A DNA stretch of 64,000 nucleotides from Crotalaria pallida (taxonomy: Eukaryota > Streptophyta > Magnoliopsida > Fabales > Fabaceae). A program made the position numbers and the translations under genes. The stretch is from positions 71,825,501 to 71,889,500 of the forward strand of contig CM075652.1 in assembly GCA_037953625.1 (NCBI GenBank), written 5' to 3'. Below are positions 11,389 through 23,090 of the stretch, one piece after another; position 1 is the first letter of the stretch, and each line of letters begins with the position of its first letter. Under the pieces are notes generated by a model that worked only from the letters and a program-made list of their open reading frames with translations, made no database searches and was not told the origin of the DNA.

Positions 11389-11713
11389 ACTCGAGTACTT
11401 GGCTTGATACTCGAGTAAATTTTTGAAAAAATAGTGTATTTTGCGTTAGAACACTCGAGTACCAGGCCCAGAACTCGAGTATCGACTGATGCATGGGGAT
11501 ATGTTAAGGTAAACCACTCGAGTATTGCAGGGGTCACTCGAGTGTTCTGGAATTGATGAAGAACACTCGAGTACTCATGAACTACTCGAGTATTTTTTAT
11601 GAATCTGAAACCCAAATCCTCAGAAAGGCATGAACAACTCGAGTAACTGAGGAACACTCGAGTAATCTGGAAATAACTGAAGAACACTCGAGTATTCTGA
11701 GGAACACTCGAGT
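11389..11713. repeat. Six ACTCGAGT palindrome pairs downstream of TATA
   Basis: TCGA cores lie at 11391/11411, 11455/11475, 11518/11538, 11567/11586, 11639/11658 and 11688/11708, with spacings of 20, 20, 20, 19, 19 and 20 bp. Sequences between pairs are not conserved, which argues against a simple tandem repeat. The block lies in the presumed transcribed part of the LTR. Confidence 0.9.
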
Positions 11714-12457
11714 ATTTTACCCAGAATATTAAAATACCATTTTTAATTCTGAATCATTGATTAATACTTAAATGACAATAATCCAAGTGATCTAAGACTT
11801 AAAGGAACCCGATTGATGATTTGATAAATTTTCGTTTGAATGACGAGACGCTGCTCGGGTGGCACGTCGGGTATTATTAACAAGAAAAACATCAATCAAT
11901 TCCTTTAAGCGAAAAATGATGCATTCACTTTGGAGTCTGGATGGTAGATCGTTTATCATGTTTTGGTAAAATGTGGAGGGCCTCTGGGAGTGCCAATTGA
12001 TGGCTTGCTTGATGACACGTTATGGTTGACGACGTGGTCGGCTTAGTGGATGCCGATATGGTTATACCGTTTGGATGACGGACCATTTGGATGACGGGAC
12101 GTGCTCGAGTGGCATGGATTCCAAGCTTGTCGTGTACATTCTTGGTGAATGTACGAATGTTGTACACCTAGGAGTACAACGCACGGTTGAGTGCTGGACG
12201 AAGTAAAGAATGGAAGTCAGAGAGTGACATAGAATGATGGAGATAGGCTTGAGAGATAAGTTCATACATCATGCCACTCATTTAAACTAAGATTGATAAA
12301 TGATACAAGTATGAGCATCCTACTTGCATCCTATATCTGCTAAATGCTAAGTGTGATTGTTGTTTATTGTTGCATGTATATACCTTCACATTGTACACAC
12401 ATTTATGCTCTATTGATTATGTGTATAGAAATGCTTACCCCTATGCCCTTGTAGGTG

Positions 12458-12903
12458 ATGTCACGTTACATCGCTTGCATCGAGATCCGGCCACTTCCTA
12501 GTGGCATATGGATCTATGAGGACCATCGCGCAGTGTTCGAGGGAGAGGTAGAGGTTACCTTCTACCACCCGAACCCGCTGATTTGATTTCATCCTCATAG
12601 ATTTAGGATTCCCATCATATACACTATGCACGTACCCCCTTTTTACACATATCATGGACCACCTCCCGCACGACCAGATCACTCTTATCATAGCTTTCGT
12701 TTTTGACCTACCCGCTCACACCCTTTTTCCTCGAGAGTCGTCCGCGAGGATACTCACCCTTCTGATCCGAGGAGCCCAGTTAGGGTCACACCATCTCCTG
12801 ACCCTGTACCCAGTGGTAGGGTACACTCTCCATCGGATGAGATCGAGGAGGATCCCGTGGAGGACGAGAGCGGAGGCGAGCCTGTCGTTTATTCCACCGG
12901 GAG
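12458..12903 (+). pseudogene. LTR-embedded ORF, second copy, nonsense at codon 43
   Basis: The ATG follows CCCTTGTAGGTG, an acceptor-like context shared with the copy at 195. Residues 1-42 include IACIEIRPLPSGIW and VFEGEVEVTFYHPNPL. An in-frame TGA at 12584-12586 (probably from CGA) interrupts it. Homology continues past the stop (MHVPPFYTYHGPPPARP) and, after frame shifts, to an acidic tail resembling DPVEDE near 12850-12870. The function is unknown. Confidence 0.5.
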
Positions 12904-13641
12904 TCAGTGGAGAGATGATAATCCCTAGGTATGTGTACATGGTATATGATGAGGATCAGGGGATCCGATGTGGGAATGCTGTGGAGGAGACACTGCTGCT
13001 GCTGATGATGATGTTTTCTTTTGCTACCTGGAGACTGCTACTACTATCACTACTACTGCTGTTGCTGCCAGATCTACGTGACCACCTCTAGAGTTCATAT
13101 TTTGATTTGTATATATTGTAGATATGCTCTTGAGAGCTCTAGCGATATGGTTATATTTTGATATAGATCTGTTATGGACTTGTATGGGAATCTTGGAGAC
13201 ATGACTACTAGGACTATGTATTACATGACTTATATATATAACTTATGTTCATATTACAACTGTGCATAGTCCTACCCTTTCCGCTCACTCTGATAAAGAT
13301 TAATTAACGGATTCGGTTGTGTTCTTTAAATGGTATCAGTTTCGCGAAAGAAAGAATGGATATGCATCGTTTAATTTTACTATGTCAATACGTTTTCGAA
13401 AGCACCGATGCTATCCGGATTATGAAAAGATTTTCTTATTTTAGCAAAAGCTGAATTCAATACAATGTTTTAAATGATACGAATTACTCTCTCCAAGAGC
13501 TCCTCATTTTGATTGTGCACCCGCCTTGAAGGAAAATTTTATTTCTACATTCTCTAAATACTTACAAGTCCATATATTATCCGATATAATAGTATAATTA
13601 GTATATTAATTACTCGTAATTGAGAAGGGTGTCACAGAATT

Positions 13642-14979
13642 ACTTTTGGTTTTTCCACTTCAGCTTCAATTGGACTCTTTGTCTCTTCCTCAACCTCAAT
13701 AGGTTGCACTACAAGACTCTCTTCTTGAGATTTTTGTTTGGGCTCTTCTCTTCGCTCAATTACCACCTCATCACTCTTTTGCTGTGGCTCATCATAAGCT
13801 TTACCACTTCGAAGAGTAATGGCTTCGCAATCACTGGTATTTTTGGGGAAGTGTCTTGTCTGCATCTCTGCTATCTGCTTAGATAACTTGTCCATCTGAT
13901 TATGGATAGTGTCAATACTCGCTTGCTGATTGCTCCATTTAGTTCGAGTTTCTTCTTGAAAAGAACAAGTTGTCAGAGCTATCTTATCTACCGCTATTTC
14001 CCATAGTGGCTTCTCTGGTGGACGAGTAGGTGCAAGATCATCCCATGAGGAATTTGGGTAACCCTGGTACCTTGAATTGTGAGTATGATGGATCGGATTC
14101 CTTTGTTGGCCTTCACCAAAATAATTCGCTTGCCCCTCATTGCGCCCAGTTTTTGTCACAACGAAAGCAGATTCGCCTCCACAGAACTCAGAGACAGGTA
14201 GTGCCATATGAGCTTGACTCAATTGTTTGGTCAATGCTGCTATATGTTTCTGCATCATCTTGTTTTGCATGATGAGGGTCTGATCATGTGAAGAATCTTC
14301 TTCCTTAGCTATCCGCTCTGGTTCTGCTTGAATGCTATTTTCCACCATTATTTCAATAATATCTCTGGCCTCTTCAATGGTCTTCTTCTTGGCTAGAGAT
14401 CCACCAGCTGCTATATCTATCATGTCCTTGTCAGATGGTTGCAATCCATCATAGAAGATTTGGATCTGCATGTATCTTAATATTCCATGTGTTGGACACT
14501 TCTTCAACAGCTGGTTAAATCTCTCTCAGGCTTTATGCAAGGGCTTATCTTCTTGTTGTACAAATGAGGTGATGTTTTTCCTTCCATTAACCCGATCAAC
14601 TGATGGAAGATACTTTTCATAAAATTTTTGAACAAGTATATCCCATGAAGACAAACTCCCTGCTGGTTGCTTGATGATCCAGCTCCTTGCCTTATCTTTA
14701 AGGGATACTGGAAACAACCTCATCCGGATGGCTTCATCAGAGGCACCCTCAATCTTGAAGAAATCCAACATACTGAGAAAGTTAGCAATGTGCTCCATTG
14801 GATCCTCTTGCGGACCACCTCCAAATTGATCCTTCTAAATTAGGTAGATGTATTGTGGATCAATGGTGAAGTGTGGTGCATCAATAGCAGGTCTGATGAT
14901 GCTAGTTGCACATGCATTCATGCTAATCTTTGCATAATCAGCAAAAGTCTTTGGTTTAGATTCCTCCTTTTTAGCCATT
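13642..14979 (-). pseudogene. Athila gag
   Basis: The preferred start is ATG at 14979 (MAKKEESKPKTFADYA). The gag core contains IANFLSMLDFFKIEGASDEAIRMRLFPVSL and DILVQKFYEKYLP, the usual retrotransposon gag helices. In-frame stops lie near 14833 and 14526. A Glu/Lys-rich C-terminal region, open from 14507 to 13642, is cut by the solo LTR at 13636. Athila gags lack a typical CCHC knuckle, and none is seen here. Confidence 0.8.
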
Positions 14980-15153
14980 CCTCCGAGTGGTTTCTTCTCC
15001 TTCTTTCCTGCGGAATACAGGTACACAAAAGGAAAAGGGTCAGTAGTAGCTATTGAGATAATGCAAATAAACAAATTTTTAGCAACTAACTATAAATAAG
15101 TACCACAAATTATTGAAATCGAATTTCAATCCCCGACAACGGCGCCAAAAACA
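14980..15153 (-). promoter_or_regulatory. Athila primer-binding site and leader
   Basis: The reverse strand reads TGGCGCCGTTGTCGGGGA at about 15130-15147, the classical Athila primer-binding site. It lies six bases from the LTR edge at 15154. The short leader runs to the gag ATG at 14979. Confidence 0.85.
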
Positions 15154-16026
15154 TGTTGGACTCTCTAGCAAGTATACTAGATCGTGCACAAGTAATATAG
15201 TAGAATTAAAATTATCGTTCCCACGAGGATTGCAAATTGTTTTCAATAACTTTCACCTTATTATAAGTACTAATGAAACTTGAAAAGTAACTAATATTTT
15301 TTGGTTTTTGATTAATTAAATTGAAAAACTAAAATAAGAAATAAAATAGAAATTAAATGGTGTTTGTGAGATGAATGGGAAAAGCATTAGGAACGTGGTT
15401 TCGTTGCAGGACCTAGCTACTAGTTATGAGTTTCTGTTTCCATTAAATCTACGACATCCCAGAGGTAATAAAAACCAGATGTCTCTGTGAATTTATGTTT
15501 CTTATTCAGTATGAGAACCCTTAATGTCTTAAGCGATTTTGACATATGAATAACCACTAATTAAGCACACTGGAATATTAAAGTCATATAAGCCCTAGAT
15601 GTATGTCTACAAACTAGGTGGTTATAAAGTTTGGAAGAACGACCTATTCTAATCTTTAGATGTCTCTTGTTGGACTTGAGATCCAAAACAAAACATAAAT
15701 TGATCAGGTTCATGAATTGTAATTAACACACAACCAAACAATAGATTTAAATGGAAAACATCAATTTGTAACTTCATAACTAATTATCCATACAAATCCA
15801 CCATATTCCTAACTAAGAGTTTTAGTTACACATATTGAAATAAGAAAAGCAAAGATAAAAGAAGGAATTCATGATCATAGACAACCTGAAATTCCCGATA
15901 AATCTTCAATTTTCAAGCAGGATTCCTCTGCTCTTGATCTCCAATCTTCTTCTCTCTCTAAATTCTTTCTGAAAAACTATGTAATCTCCCTTTCTAATCT
16001 CCCCAATTATATTCCTTAAACCTAAT

Positions 16027-16036
16027 TTTTATAGTA
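16027..16036 (-). promoter_or_regulatory. TATA box of Athila LTR
   Basis: The reverse strand reads ACTATAAAAATTAGG, a good TATA element about 510 bp into the LTR. The palindrome pairs begin about 65 bp upstream. Confidence 0.65.
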
Positions 16037-16097
16037 AAAACTCACCTGGAATAAATCTATTAAATCTTATCAAAAAGCCCATAAACTCGTCATCCTC

Positions 16098-16292
16098 ACG
16101 CCTAGGCGCCAGTCACCCACGCCTAGGCACGAGCTTCACTCTGATCAGCAAACTTTTCTTCGATGCACATGCGCTTGGGCGTGAATCTACCTGAGAAGAC
16201 AACTTTTCCACAATTGATTTTAATCATTTGAACCCCTGTCCTTGTACTTTTGACCCCTACGTGCCTAGGCGCGATTATCATGCGCCTGGGCG
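16098..16292. repeat. Paired CGCCTAGGCG palindromes in Athila LTR
   Basis: CTAG cores at 16102 and 16123 are 21 bp apart (CGCCTAGGCG and CGCCTAGGCA). A second pair at 16265 (CTAG) and 16286 (CTGG) is also 21 bp apart. One lone imperfect copy, GCGCTTGGGCG, is near 16171. The layout matches that of the TCGA-core pairs in other LTRs, with a different palindrome. Confidence 0.8.
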
Positions 16293-16543
16293 TGGGTCAC
16301 TGTTCAACATTCGCTTTTTCTCCATTTTGACTCCAATCTCAAGGCCTTCAAAGCTCCTTTCCATTCCATTGCACAATTAATCAAATAAAGCTTCCAAAAT
16401 ACCTGAAATCAAACCCAAAACAGATCAAAACGTTCCAGGATCCTAAATTACCTAAACTAACTAAAAACTTAACTAATTTACCTATATTACCTAAGAAAAA
16501 AGTCAAAACCTCAGCAAAAGGGAGTTAATTCATGCCCTAAACA

Positions 16544-17057
16544 CATCATATATTAGACCCAAATCATATGTCAAAAATAATTCAGTGAAATTAAAATTTA
16601 TAATTTTTTATAAAATAAATAATTTTCAATAAATTATAGCATAAGTGATAATTAAAAAATTAATATGTAGATATTTTTATTTATTACTTATTAATAAAAA
16701 AACTTTAAATGCAAACAATAAATAAGTTCATTAATGAGGTCAACATTTCCAAATTCATTAAGCACATACATATTACTTATACAACAGGTTGCAGGTAGAG
16801 CGAATTTTTTAATTAACACATGGTGCTGCAATCACCAAAAATATTTGGTGTTTTTTAGGCAAAACCTAAAAAGAATAGTGTTGTTTGACAAAACTAACTT
16901 TTGAAGTAGTTGAAAGTTATTAAATAACCAAAAATCATGCAACATTATATTATTTATATTTTATTATTTTAATTTATTCCTTTTGTTCTTTAATTATTAA
17001 ATAAATAGTTAATTAATTAATTAATTAATAAAGTATAAAAATTTATAAAATTAGAAT
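16544..17057. other. Unassigned AT-rich stretch
   Basis: This lies between the Athila LTR and the start of element B. It has AT-rich sequence, a (TTAA)n run near 17010-17025, and no ORF or terminal repeat that I recognise. Confidence 0.5.
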
Positions 17058-17206
17058 TGAAACATCCTAAACTTAAGTACAATTAAAGTATGTTAAGAAT
17101 TGTGATTTAATGTGGTGAGATCTTTGTTTAAGCATGAGGATTATTAGGAATTTTTAAATTGCATTAGGAAAAGTAAGAACTGTAATGAACTAATCTATTA
17201 GTAGGG
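17058..17206 (+). mobile_element. Element B 5' LTR, first 149 bp
   Basis: It starts TGAAACATCCTAAAC, resembling the TGTAACATCCC start of related LTRs at 33058 and 56583. The sequence resumes at 27706 after element A. Together the two parts give an LTR of about 2.49 kb. The start is inferred from this similarity, not from a paired LTR. Confidence 0.6.
17188..17206. repeat. Left half of a palindrome pair split by element A
   Basis: CTAATCTATTAG here and CTAATCGATTAG at 27708 become a pair with 19-bp centre spacing once element A and one TSD copy are removed. The target TAGGG lies in the spacer of the pair. Confidence 0.75.
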
Positions 17207-17310
17207 TGTAAGGTCCAACATTTTTAAAATAAATAAAGTAAATAAAACAAATAATAAAATAAACTATTTTAATTGAATAAAATATAAATTTTTCTGATTT
17301 TTAGTCAAAA

Positions 17311-17411
17311 AACTCGAGTATTGGTGGGAAGACTCGAGTATCGTAACTAGCTGTTAGAAAAATTTGAAATTTTAGTCAGAATACTCGAGTATTTCTAGTA
17401 ATACTCGAGTA
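17311..17411. repeat. Two ACTCGAGT palindrome pairs upstream of TATA (5' LTR of A)
   Basis: TCGA cores at 17314/17334 and 17385/17405 are exactly 20 bp apart in each pair. The block ends about 120 bp before the TATA box. The 3' LTR repeats it at 24481/24501 and 24552/24572. Confidence 0.92.
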
Positions 17412-17530
17412 GTTTGTGTAGCTCTGCAAAAAAATAAAAGTCGGTTTTAAACCAAATTGGAACCAACAGCCCGTTTCATCTAGTTACAAGCACAGAGCTG
17501 GACCTTACTTCATAGGAGGGTAATCCTAAG

Positions 17531-17540
17531 TTATAAATAA
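17531..17540 (+). promoter_or_regulatory. TATA box, element A 5' LTR
   Basis: TTATAAATAA lies about 325 bp into the LTR. The equivalent in the 3' LTR is near 24698-24707. A C/T-rich leader follows. Confidence 0.65.
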
Positions 17541-18462
17541 GTGATTTGGGAAGCTAGAAACTCATTCAAAACTCCCAAACCCGAATTTCCACTCTCATTA
17601 TTCTCAGTTTTCTGGTGCTCTCTTTGAGCCTTCGATTCTCCCTCATCACTCACCCAAATCCAGTGAAACCAAAACACCATTCGAGTTCTAATTCCAATCT
17701 TGAATTAGAACCAAGAACCACTCAAATTGACTTCCTGTAGATCAAGATATAGGCTTCCAAAGTTGCATACTCTAAGTTGTGAAAACAGAGCATCAAACAG
17801 CACCATCAACCTCTCTTTCTTGAATTGGTCTGGTAAATTCAGGAACCCTCTCGATTCCAAATTCATTTCTGATTAAAGTTAGCACTCCCTAGTTGCTTAA
17901 GCTAACTTATTTCATTCTTTTTCATGCCTTAATCGTGGTGAATTTAATGGCCAAAGTCAGCTAGTGCAACTGTTTGTGCATCGGGGCAGAATCACCAACC
18001 TTGATCCAGTCTCTTTTTCCTTCAACCAATCATTTGTTTAGCTTCTCTAAGGTACGGGAGAAGTTACCTAATCACTAGAATGGTAATCAATAAGCTAAAT
18101 TCATAGGAACCATATGAGGTTCATGGGCAATGTAAGTTTGAAATGGGAATCTGACTTGGAGGCCAGAGACTCATGGTTTTTGTGTTCAAACAAGTTTAAT
18201 TGGACCTAAGGAAGCTCACTAGATTGATTTACGAAATTAAAATCAAGTAGAAATGAAATTGATATGTTAAAATGGATATTTTCTATGTTTTATGTAATCC
18301 TGTGACTTGATTATATTTTCTGTTAATTTGATGTTAATTGATATGTGCAACATGTTTATTATATGTGGAATAACTTCTGTTTTGTGCAGAATTGAAGTAA
18401 AAGTATAAGAATCACGATTTGGTGCATAAAATGTAGAAAACTGGTGCTGTTGCAGCAAAAAG

Positions 18463-18562
18463 ACTCGAGTATTTTGAGAAAGACTCGAGTATTCTAGAAA
18501 GTGATGAACGACTCGAGTATTTCTTCAAGTACTCGAGTATTTTTGGCATGAACTACTCGAGT
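18463..18562. repeat. Downstream ACTCGAGT pairs, 5' LTR of A
   Basis: Pairs lie at 18465/18485 and 18513/18533 (20 bp each), plus a single palindrome at 18557. In the 3' LTR the single site has become a pair. Confidence 0.9.
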
Positions 18563-19826
18563 ATTTTGAGAAAAACTTCATAAATCTCTTATTCTTTCAA
18601 AATTTCAGAAATTAACTCGTCTAATCCCTTGAATTACTAAACATCACTATGCTTAATATCTAAATCATGTTGGTTGATAACTATCCTGGAGGTGTCCTAC
18701 TGGAATTTTATTCAGTGGTTGATGTTTTCCCTACAGGAGTCCCAACGGAAGTGCGTACACCCATTTGGTCGATATTGATCCTATAGATGTCGCAGTGAAA
18801 GTTTTATTCACTTGGTTGATATTTTACTATAGGAGTCCCAATGGGGTCGTTGCAATTAACCATCAATAGGAGGCTATGCCCCGATGGACTATAAATGAAA
18901 TTATTTGATACTATTTCTAAAACCATCACAAAGTGGCTATGCCGTTGATGGACTTTTCCTAAAACTGTTAAATTGTAATGATTAAACCCATCCCAAAGTG
19001 GCTATGCCACTGATGGCCTTTTTTCTGAAAGCATCAGCACCAGCTAAAAGAGAGGTTAAGGGAAATGGAATGAAAGAATGAAATGGGAAGCATGGACTAT
19101 GTCCTAAATGGAAATGAGATGAACGATGATGATGAATTAAAAGATAAGAATTGGTAATAGATTTTGTTTGCATTCATGCATTTGTTTTGCTCCAAGTTGT
19201 GCTGCCTCGGAAAAGGTATTAATACTAGTTACGCTGGGCGGAGGAAGCCTGTAAGTCGCGAAAGGTCGAGTGGAGGAAGCTCACGAGGACCATTTTCCTC
19301 CAAGTTGTGCTGCCTCGGGAAAGATTCTAGATAGACATACATCATGCCATCAAAGACAAGATTAATGCTAAAAGTTAAAAAAGATTGACATGTGTTTATG
19401 AATTTGTAAAACTGCCATTACTTGTGTTTGTTGTTTTTAGCCAATGTTCTTTATCATTCATTTTAACGTGATTTGCTATGACTTACTCCCTTGTTGCCCT
19501 TGTAGGTAATGGAGGTTCTGTCTTCCAAGGGGAAGAATAGTGCTGGCAAGGGATGCGAAATTCCCTTTCCAATGATGGAGTTTGAAGAACCATGCTCTGG
19601 GTTACTATTAATATATTAAGTAGCTCGGAGTCTATTTTGTTTACTTATAGTTCGAACTATTGTATTATAAAGTTGTAAAACTTCTATGCCTTATTTGATA
19701 AGGATATTATGTATAAGTTGCTTCCGCTTTTTGAAATGATAAAGTTATAAACTTATTTTGGCGAAAAATTTTCACTACTTTATTTATAAGTAATTAAAGG
19801 TTAAATAGTTGGGTCGTTACACTTAG

Positions 19827-19839
19827 TGGCATCAGAGCA
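19827..19839 (+). promoter_or_regulatory. Primer-binding site, element A
   Basis: TGGCATCAGAGCA lies five bases after the LTR end. It matches the complement of initiator tRNA-Met (TGGTATCAGAGC) with one change. A TA microsatellite at about 19943-19965 separates it from gag. Confidence 0.85.
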
Positions 19840-20016
19840 ATGGTTCAAACTCTTGGCCTATGGAATATGGCCACACATGCTATTAGTTGTGATAACTCTG
19901 GATTGAGTTATGGGTAGATTAGGATTAAGTCAGTAGGATGTAATATATATATATATATATATATAGTTTTATTTAAAAATATAACTGTTATCTTTGGTAA
20001 ATAGCACAACGTAGCA

Positions 20017-20850
20017 ATGGCATCAAGGCACGCTCGCCATACCGATGAATCCTTAGATCGTATCGCTGCTATCTTGGAGCACCTGACAAATAGGCTACCT
20101 GCTGGTCCATCTGAGTTCAAAGGACTGGCCGATTTTAGGAAGTGTGATCCTCCGGAATTCTATGGTAGAGCTAACCCTGAGGAGGCACAAATCTGGATTC
20201 AGGATATGGAGAAGATATTTCAGACCATTCCATGTGATGAGGAACAAAAAGTTACTTATGCTGCTTATGTCCTCGTGGGTCCAGCGGACAATTTGGTGGA
20301 AGTATACCAAGCAAGCCCTGGAGCATGAGAACAAATAAATTACTTCAGAGGTCTTTGTGGATAAGTTTTATGAGAAGTTCTTCCCGGAAGATGTGAGGAA
20401 CACGAAAGAAATTGAATTCCTAGAGCTGAAGCAAGGAGCCATGACCGTTGGGGAATATGCTGCTAAGTTCGAAAAACTGATGAAGTATTCCCCATATTTC
20501 ATGCTTCGCCCTGATGAGCATTCTAAATGTGTTCGCTTCGAGAATGGTTTAAGGCCTGATATTAAACCATTCGTAAGTGGACAGTGCATCTGACACTTTG
20601 CAACTCTGGTGCAACACTGCCGTGTCACTGAAAATGATCTCAAGGAAAAGGCAGTGTATGAGCAGCAGCAACGCAGCCAGCAGAATTACGGCCCTCACCG
20701 TAATCATGGACGCCATAGCCAGAAAAATCGCAACAAGGGTCCATATCACAACAATGGACAGGGGAACAAAAGTGAAGGAAGACCAATCCATCTACCCAAG
20801 TGTGACAAGTGTCAGAAACATCATGGAGGTAAAGCATGTTGGGTTGTTTT
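20017..20850 (+). pseudogene. Element A gag
   Basis: It starts ATG at 20017 (MASRHARHTDESLDR). The gag core includes the DPPEFYGRANPEEAQIWIQDMEKIF segment and FYEKFFPEDVRN. A frame break lies between 20328 and 20357. The Gln/Asn-rich basic region and a first zinc-knuckle-like motif (CDKCQKHHGGKAC) follow, with another frame break near 20850. Gag would coat the element RNA in virus-like particles. Confidence 0.8.
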
Positions 20851-21710
20851 CCCCAACTTGTTTTACTTGTGAAAAGAAAGGTCACATTAATCATATCTGT
20901 CCCGAGGGAAACGCTAATCAAGAAGGAGCTGTTCAAAGGCCTATGGCACGAGCAAAGGTGTTCACCATGTCGGGAGTTGAAGCTGATCAATCTGAGAACC
21001 TGATCCAAGGTAATTGCCTTTTGAATAGTAAACCATGTAGGGTCCTTGTAGATTTTGGAGCCACCCACTCTTTTATTTCTTATGATTGTGTCAACCGATT
21101 AAAACTAAAAATCACCGATACACCATATAATCTCACAGTATCAACACTAACCAATTTACCTGTAACCACATCTAAGGCCTGTGTAGATTGTAAGGTAACC
21201 ATACTAGATAAAAACACTGTAGTTGACCTCATATGCTTACCTTTATCCCAGTTAGATATAATCTTAGAAATGGATTGGCTAACCAAGTACCAAGTAACCA
21301 TAGATTGTCATCGTAAGACCATCTTATTTCCCGAAGCCAAACCCCCCATGTCACCACCCGAAGGATACCTATGCCTATTCTCTGTTTCAGTAGAGGAAAC
21401 ACCCAAAATAGAACCCAAGATCGAAAATATTCCTATAGTGTGCGAATACCCCGATGTCTTTCCCGAGGAAGTACCCGGTTTACTTCCTCCTCGCGAAATA
21501 GAGTTTAGTATTGACCTTATCCCTGGAACTGGTCCTATATCGATTGCTCCCTTTCGTATGGCACCATCAGAGTTGGAGAAATTAAAGAAGCAAGTGGAAG
21601 ATCTGTTGGAGAAAAAGTTTATCAGACCGATTGTATCACCGCGGGGTGCACCGGTATTATTTGTAAAGAAGAAGGATGGAAGTATGCGCATGTGCATTGA
21701 TTATCGGTAG
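20851..21710 (+). pseudogene. Element A second knuckle, protease and RT N-terminus
   Basis: The frame opens with a CCHC knuckle, CFTCEKKGHINHIC, then the aspartic protease. Its active-site triad reads DFG (GAT TTT GGA at 21051-21059) instead of the usual DSG or DTG, within the otherwise normal GATHSFIS context. The RT N-terminus (FIRPIVSPRGAPVLFVKKKDGS) follows. A TAG at 21708-21710 interrupts at the Gln of the DYRQLNKV motif. Confidence 0.85.
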
Positions 21711-23090
21711 TTGAACAAAGTAACTATCAAGAATAAGTACCCGTTGCCCCGAACAGATGATCTTATGGATCAAGTCCGTGGAGATAAGGTGTTCTCTAAA
21801 ATCGATCTAAGATCCGGCTATCATCATATTCGAGTTAGAGAAGAAGATATTCCCAAGACGGCCTTCCGATCCCGTTATGGTCACTACGAATATGTGGTGA
21901 TGCCGTTTGGTCTAACAAATGCACCGGTTGTGTTCATGGACTACATGAATCGGGTCTTTCGACCATATTTGGTTTCATTTGTGGTTGTGTTCATAGATGA
22001 CATCCTGATATACTCGAAAACCCCAGATGAGCATTCCAAGCATCTTCAAATGGTTCTTGAAACCTTGAGAGAGAAGAAGCTTTATGCGAAATTGGCTAAG
22101 TGCGAGTTTTGGTTAAGAGAAGTGAAATTTCTTGGCCATGTGATTACCGAAGATGGAGTTGCTGTAGATCCATCCAAGGTGGAAGCTGCACTCAAATGGG
22201 AAGCCCCAAGAACTGTCACGAAAGTAAGAAGTTTTCTTGGACTAGCAGGATACTATCGAAAATTCATTGAGAACTTTTCAAAGATTGCTTTGCCATTAAC
22301 ACGTTTAACAAGAAAAGAACAACCTTTTGTTTGGGATGAAAAGTGCAAAGCAAGCTTTCAAGAGTTAAAGGACAAATTGACATCTTCACCGATGTTAATT
22401 TTGCCCAATCCTCACAAAAGTTTCGATGTATACTGTGACGCTTCCAAACAAGGACTCGGATGTGTGTTGATGCAAGAAGGAAAGGTGGTAGCTTATGCAT
22501 CAAGATAGTAGAAGATTCATGAGGAGAATTATCCAACTCACGATCTAGAATTGCCAGCCATAGTGTTTGCATTGAAGTTATGGAGGCACTATCTGTATGG
22601 AACAACATTCCAGGTGTTCAGTGACCACAAAAGTCTCAGATATCTTTTCAATCAAAAGGAATTAAATATGCGACAACGTAAATGGATGGAGTTTCTGAAG
22701 AACTATGACCTTGAGCTTCACTACCATCATGGAAAAGCCAATGTGGTAGCGAATGTTTTAAGTCGAAAGACGTTGCATATGAGTTCTTTGATGATCAAAG
22801 AAGTGAAGCTGGTTGAAAAGTTCCGAGACTTGAATCTGGAAATAGAAGTGAGGTCGTCCAGTATCAATTTGGGAATGCTAAAGATAACCAATGAATTCTT
22901 AGAACAGATAAAGGAGATGCAGCGAGATGATGTGGAACTGCAAGAAAATATGAGGCTAAGTATGGAGGGAAAGGAACCAGATTTCCAAATTGGCCCGGAT
23001 GGAGTCTTAAGATTCAAAGATGAGTGTGCATTCTGGCAAATCCGGAGTTGCGAAGGATCATTTTGGACGAAGCCCATAAAAGTAAAATGA
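21711..23090 (+). pseudogene. Element A reverse transcriptase and RNase H
   Basis: It continues in frame after the TAG with LNKVTIKNKYPLPR. It has the MPFGLTNAP motif and the FIDD catalytic box (VVFIDDILIYSKT). RNase H begins at FDVYCDASKQGLGCVLM and includes SDHKSLRYLF. Two adjacent stops lie at 22506-22511. The frame is lost near 23080, just before the integrase zinc domain. Confidence 0.9.

Larger units (their letters stand above)
10064..13636 (+). mobile_element. Solo Tekay-type LTR, 3573 bp, TSD GAATT
   Basis: It starts TGTAACACCCC and ends GGGTGTCACA, with perfect GAATT duplications at 10059-10063 and 13637-13641. It has a paired ACTCGAGT cluster upstream of a good TATA box, a second larger cluster about 900 bp downstream, a degenerate repeat zone (about 11830-12120), an acceptor-like tract and the conserved LTR ORF at 12458. 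There is no internal region, so this is a solo LTR. It interrupts the Athila gag-protease region. Confidence 0.92.
6413..16543 (-). mobile_element. Athila-type Ty3/gypsy element, truncated, with two nested solo LTRs
   Basis: Reading leftwards from 16543 the order is 5' LTR, a TGGCGCCGTTGTCGGGGA primer-binding site, gag, a protease-like region, RT and part of RNase H. The rest of RNase H, integrase and the 3' LTR are missing beyond about 6413. Two solo LTRs interrupt it (7192-8783 and 10064-13636), each with a perfect 5-bp TSD. Stops and frameshifts throughout show it is an old relic. Confidence 0.85.
15154..16543 (-). mobile_element. Athila 5' LTR, about 1390 bp
   Basis: In minus orientation the LTR ends at 15154 (GTCCAACA) next to the primer-binding site and starts near 16543 (TGTTTAGGGCATG). 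It has a TATA box at 16027-16036 and paired CGCCTAGGCG-like palindromes upstream of it. The exact outer edge could be 16543 or 16545. The 3' LTR is not in the window. Confidence 0.75.
17207..19821 (+). mobile_element. Element A 5' LTR, 2615 bp
   Basis: TGTAAGGTCCAACA to GGGTCGTTACA. It contains two ACTCGAGT pairs upstream of a TATA box at 17531, further pairs at about 18465-18560, and a zone of degenerate repeats with AAAGTGGCTATGCC phrases (18690-19020). An acceptor-like CCCTTGTAGG near 19499 precedes an ATG (ATGGAGGTTCTG), at the spot where other Tekay LTRs carry an ORF; here it opens only briefly. Confidence 0.93.

Noticed and set aside
11391..11711. CRISPR-like array of regular short repeats
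   Set aside because: The repeats are 9-10 bp palindromes in pairs with irregular gaps, within a plant LTR flanked by a TSD; there are no cas genes and no repeat-spacer regularity.
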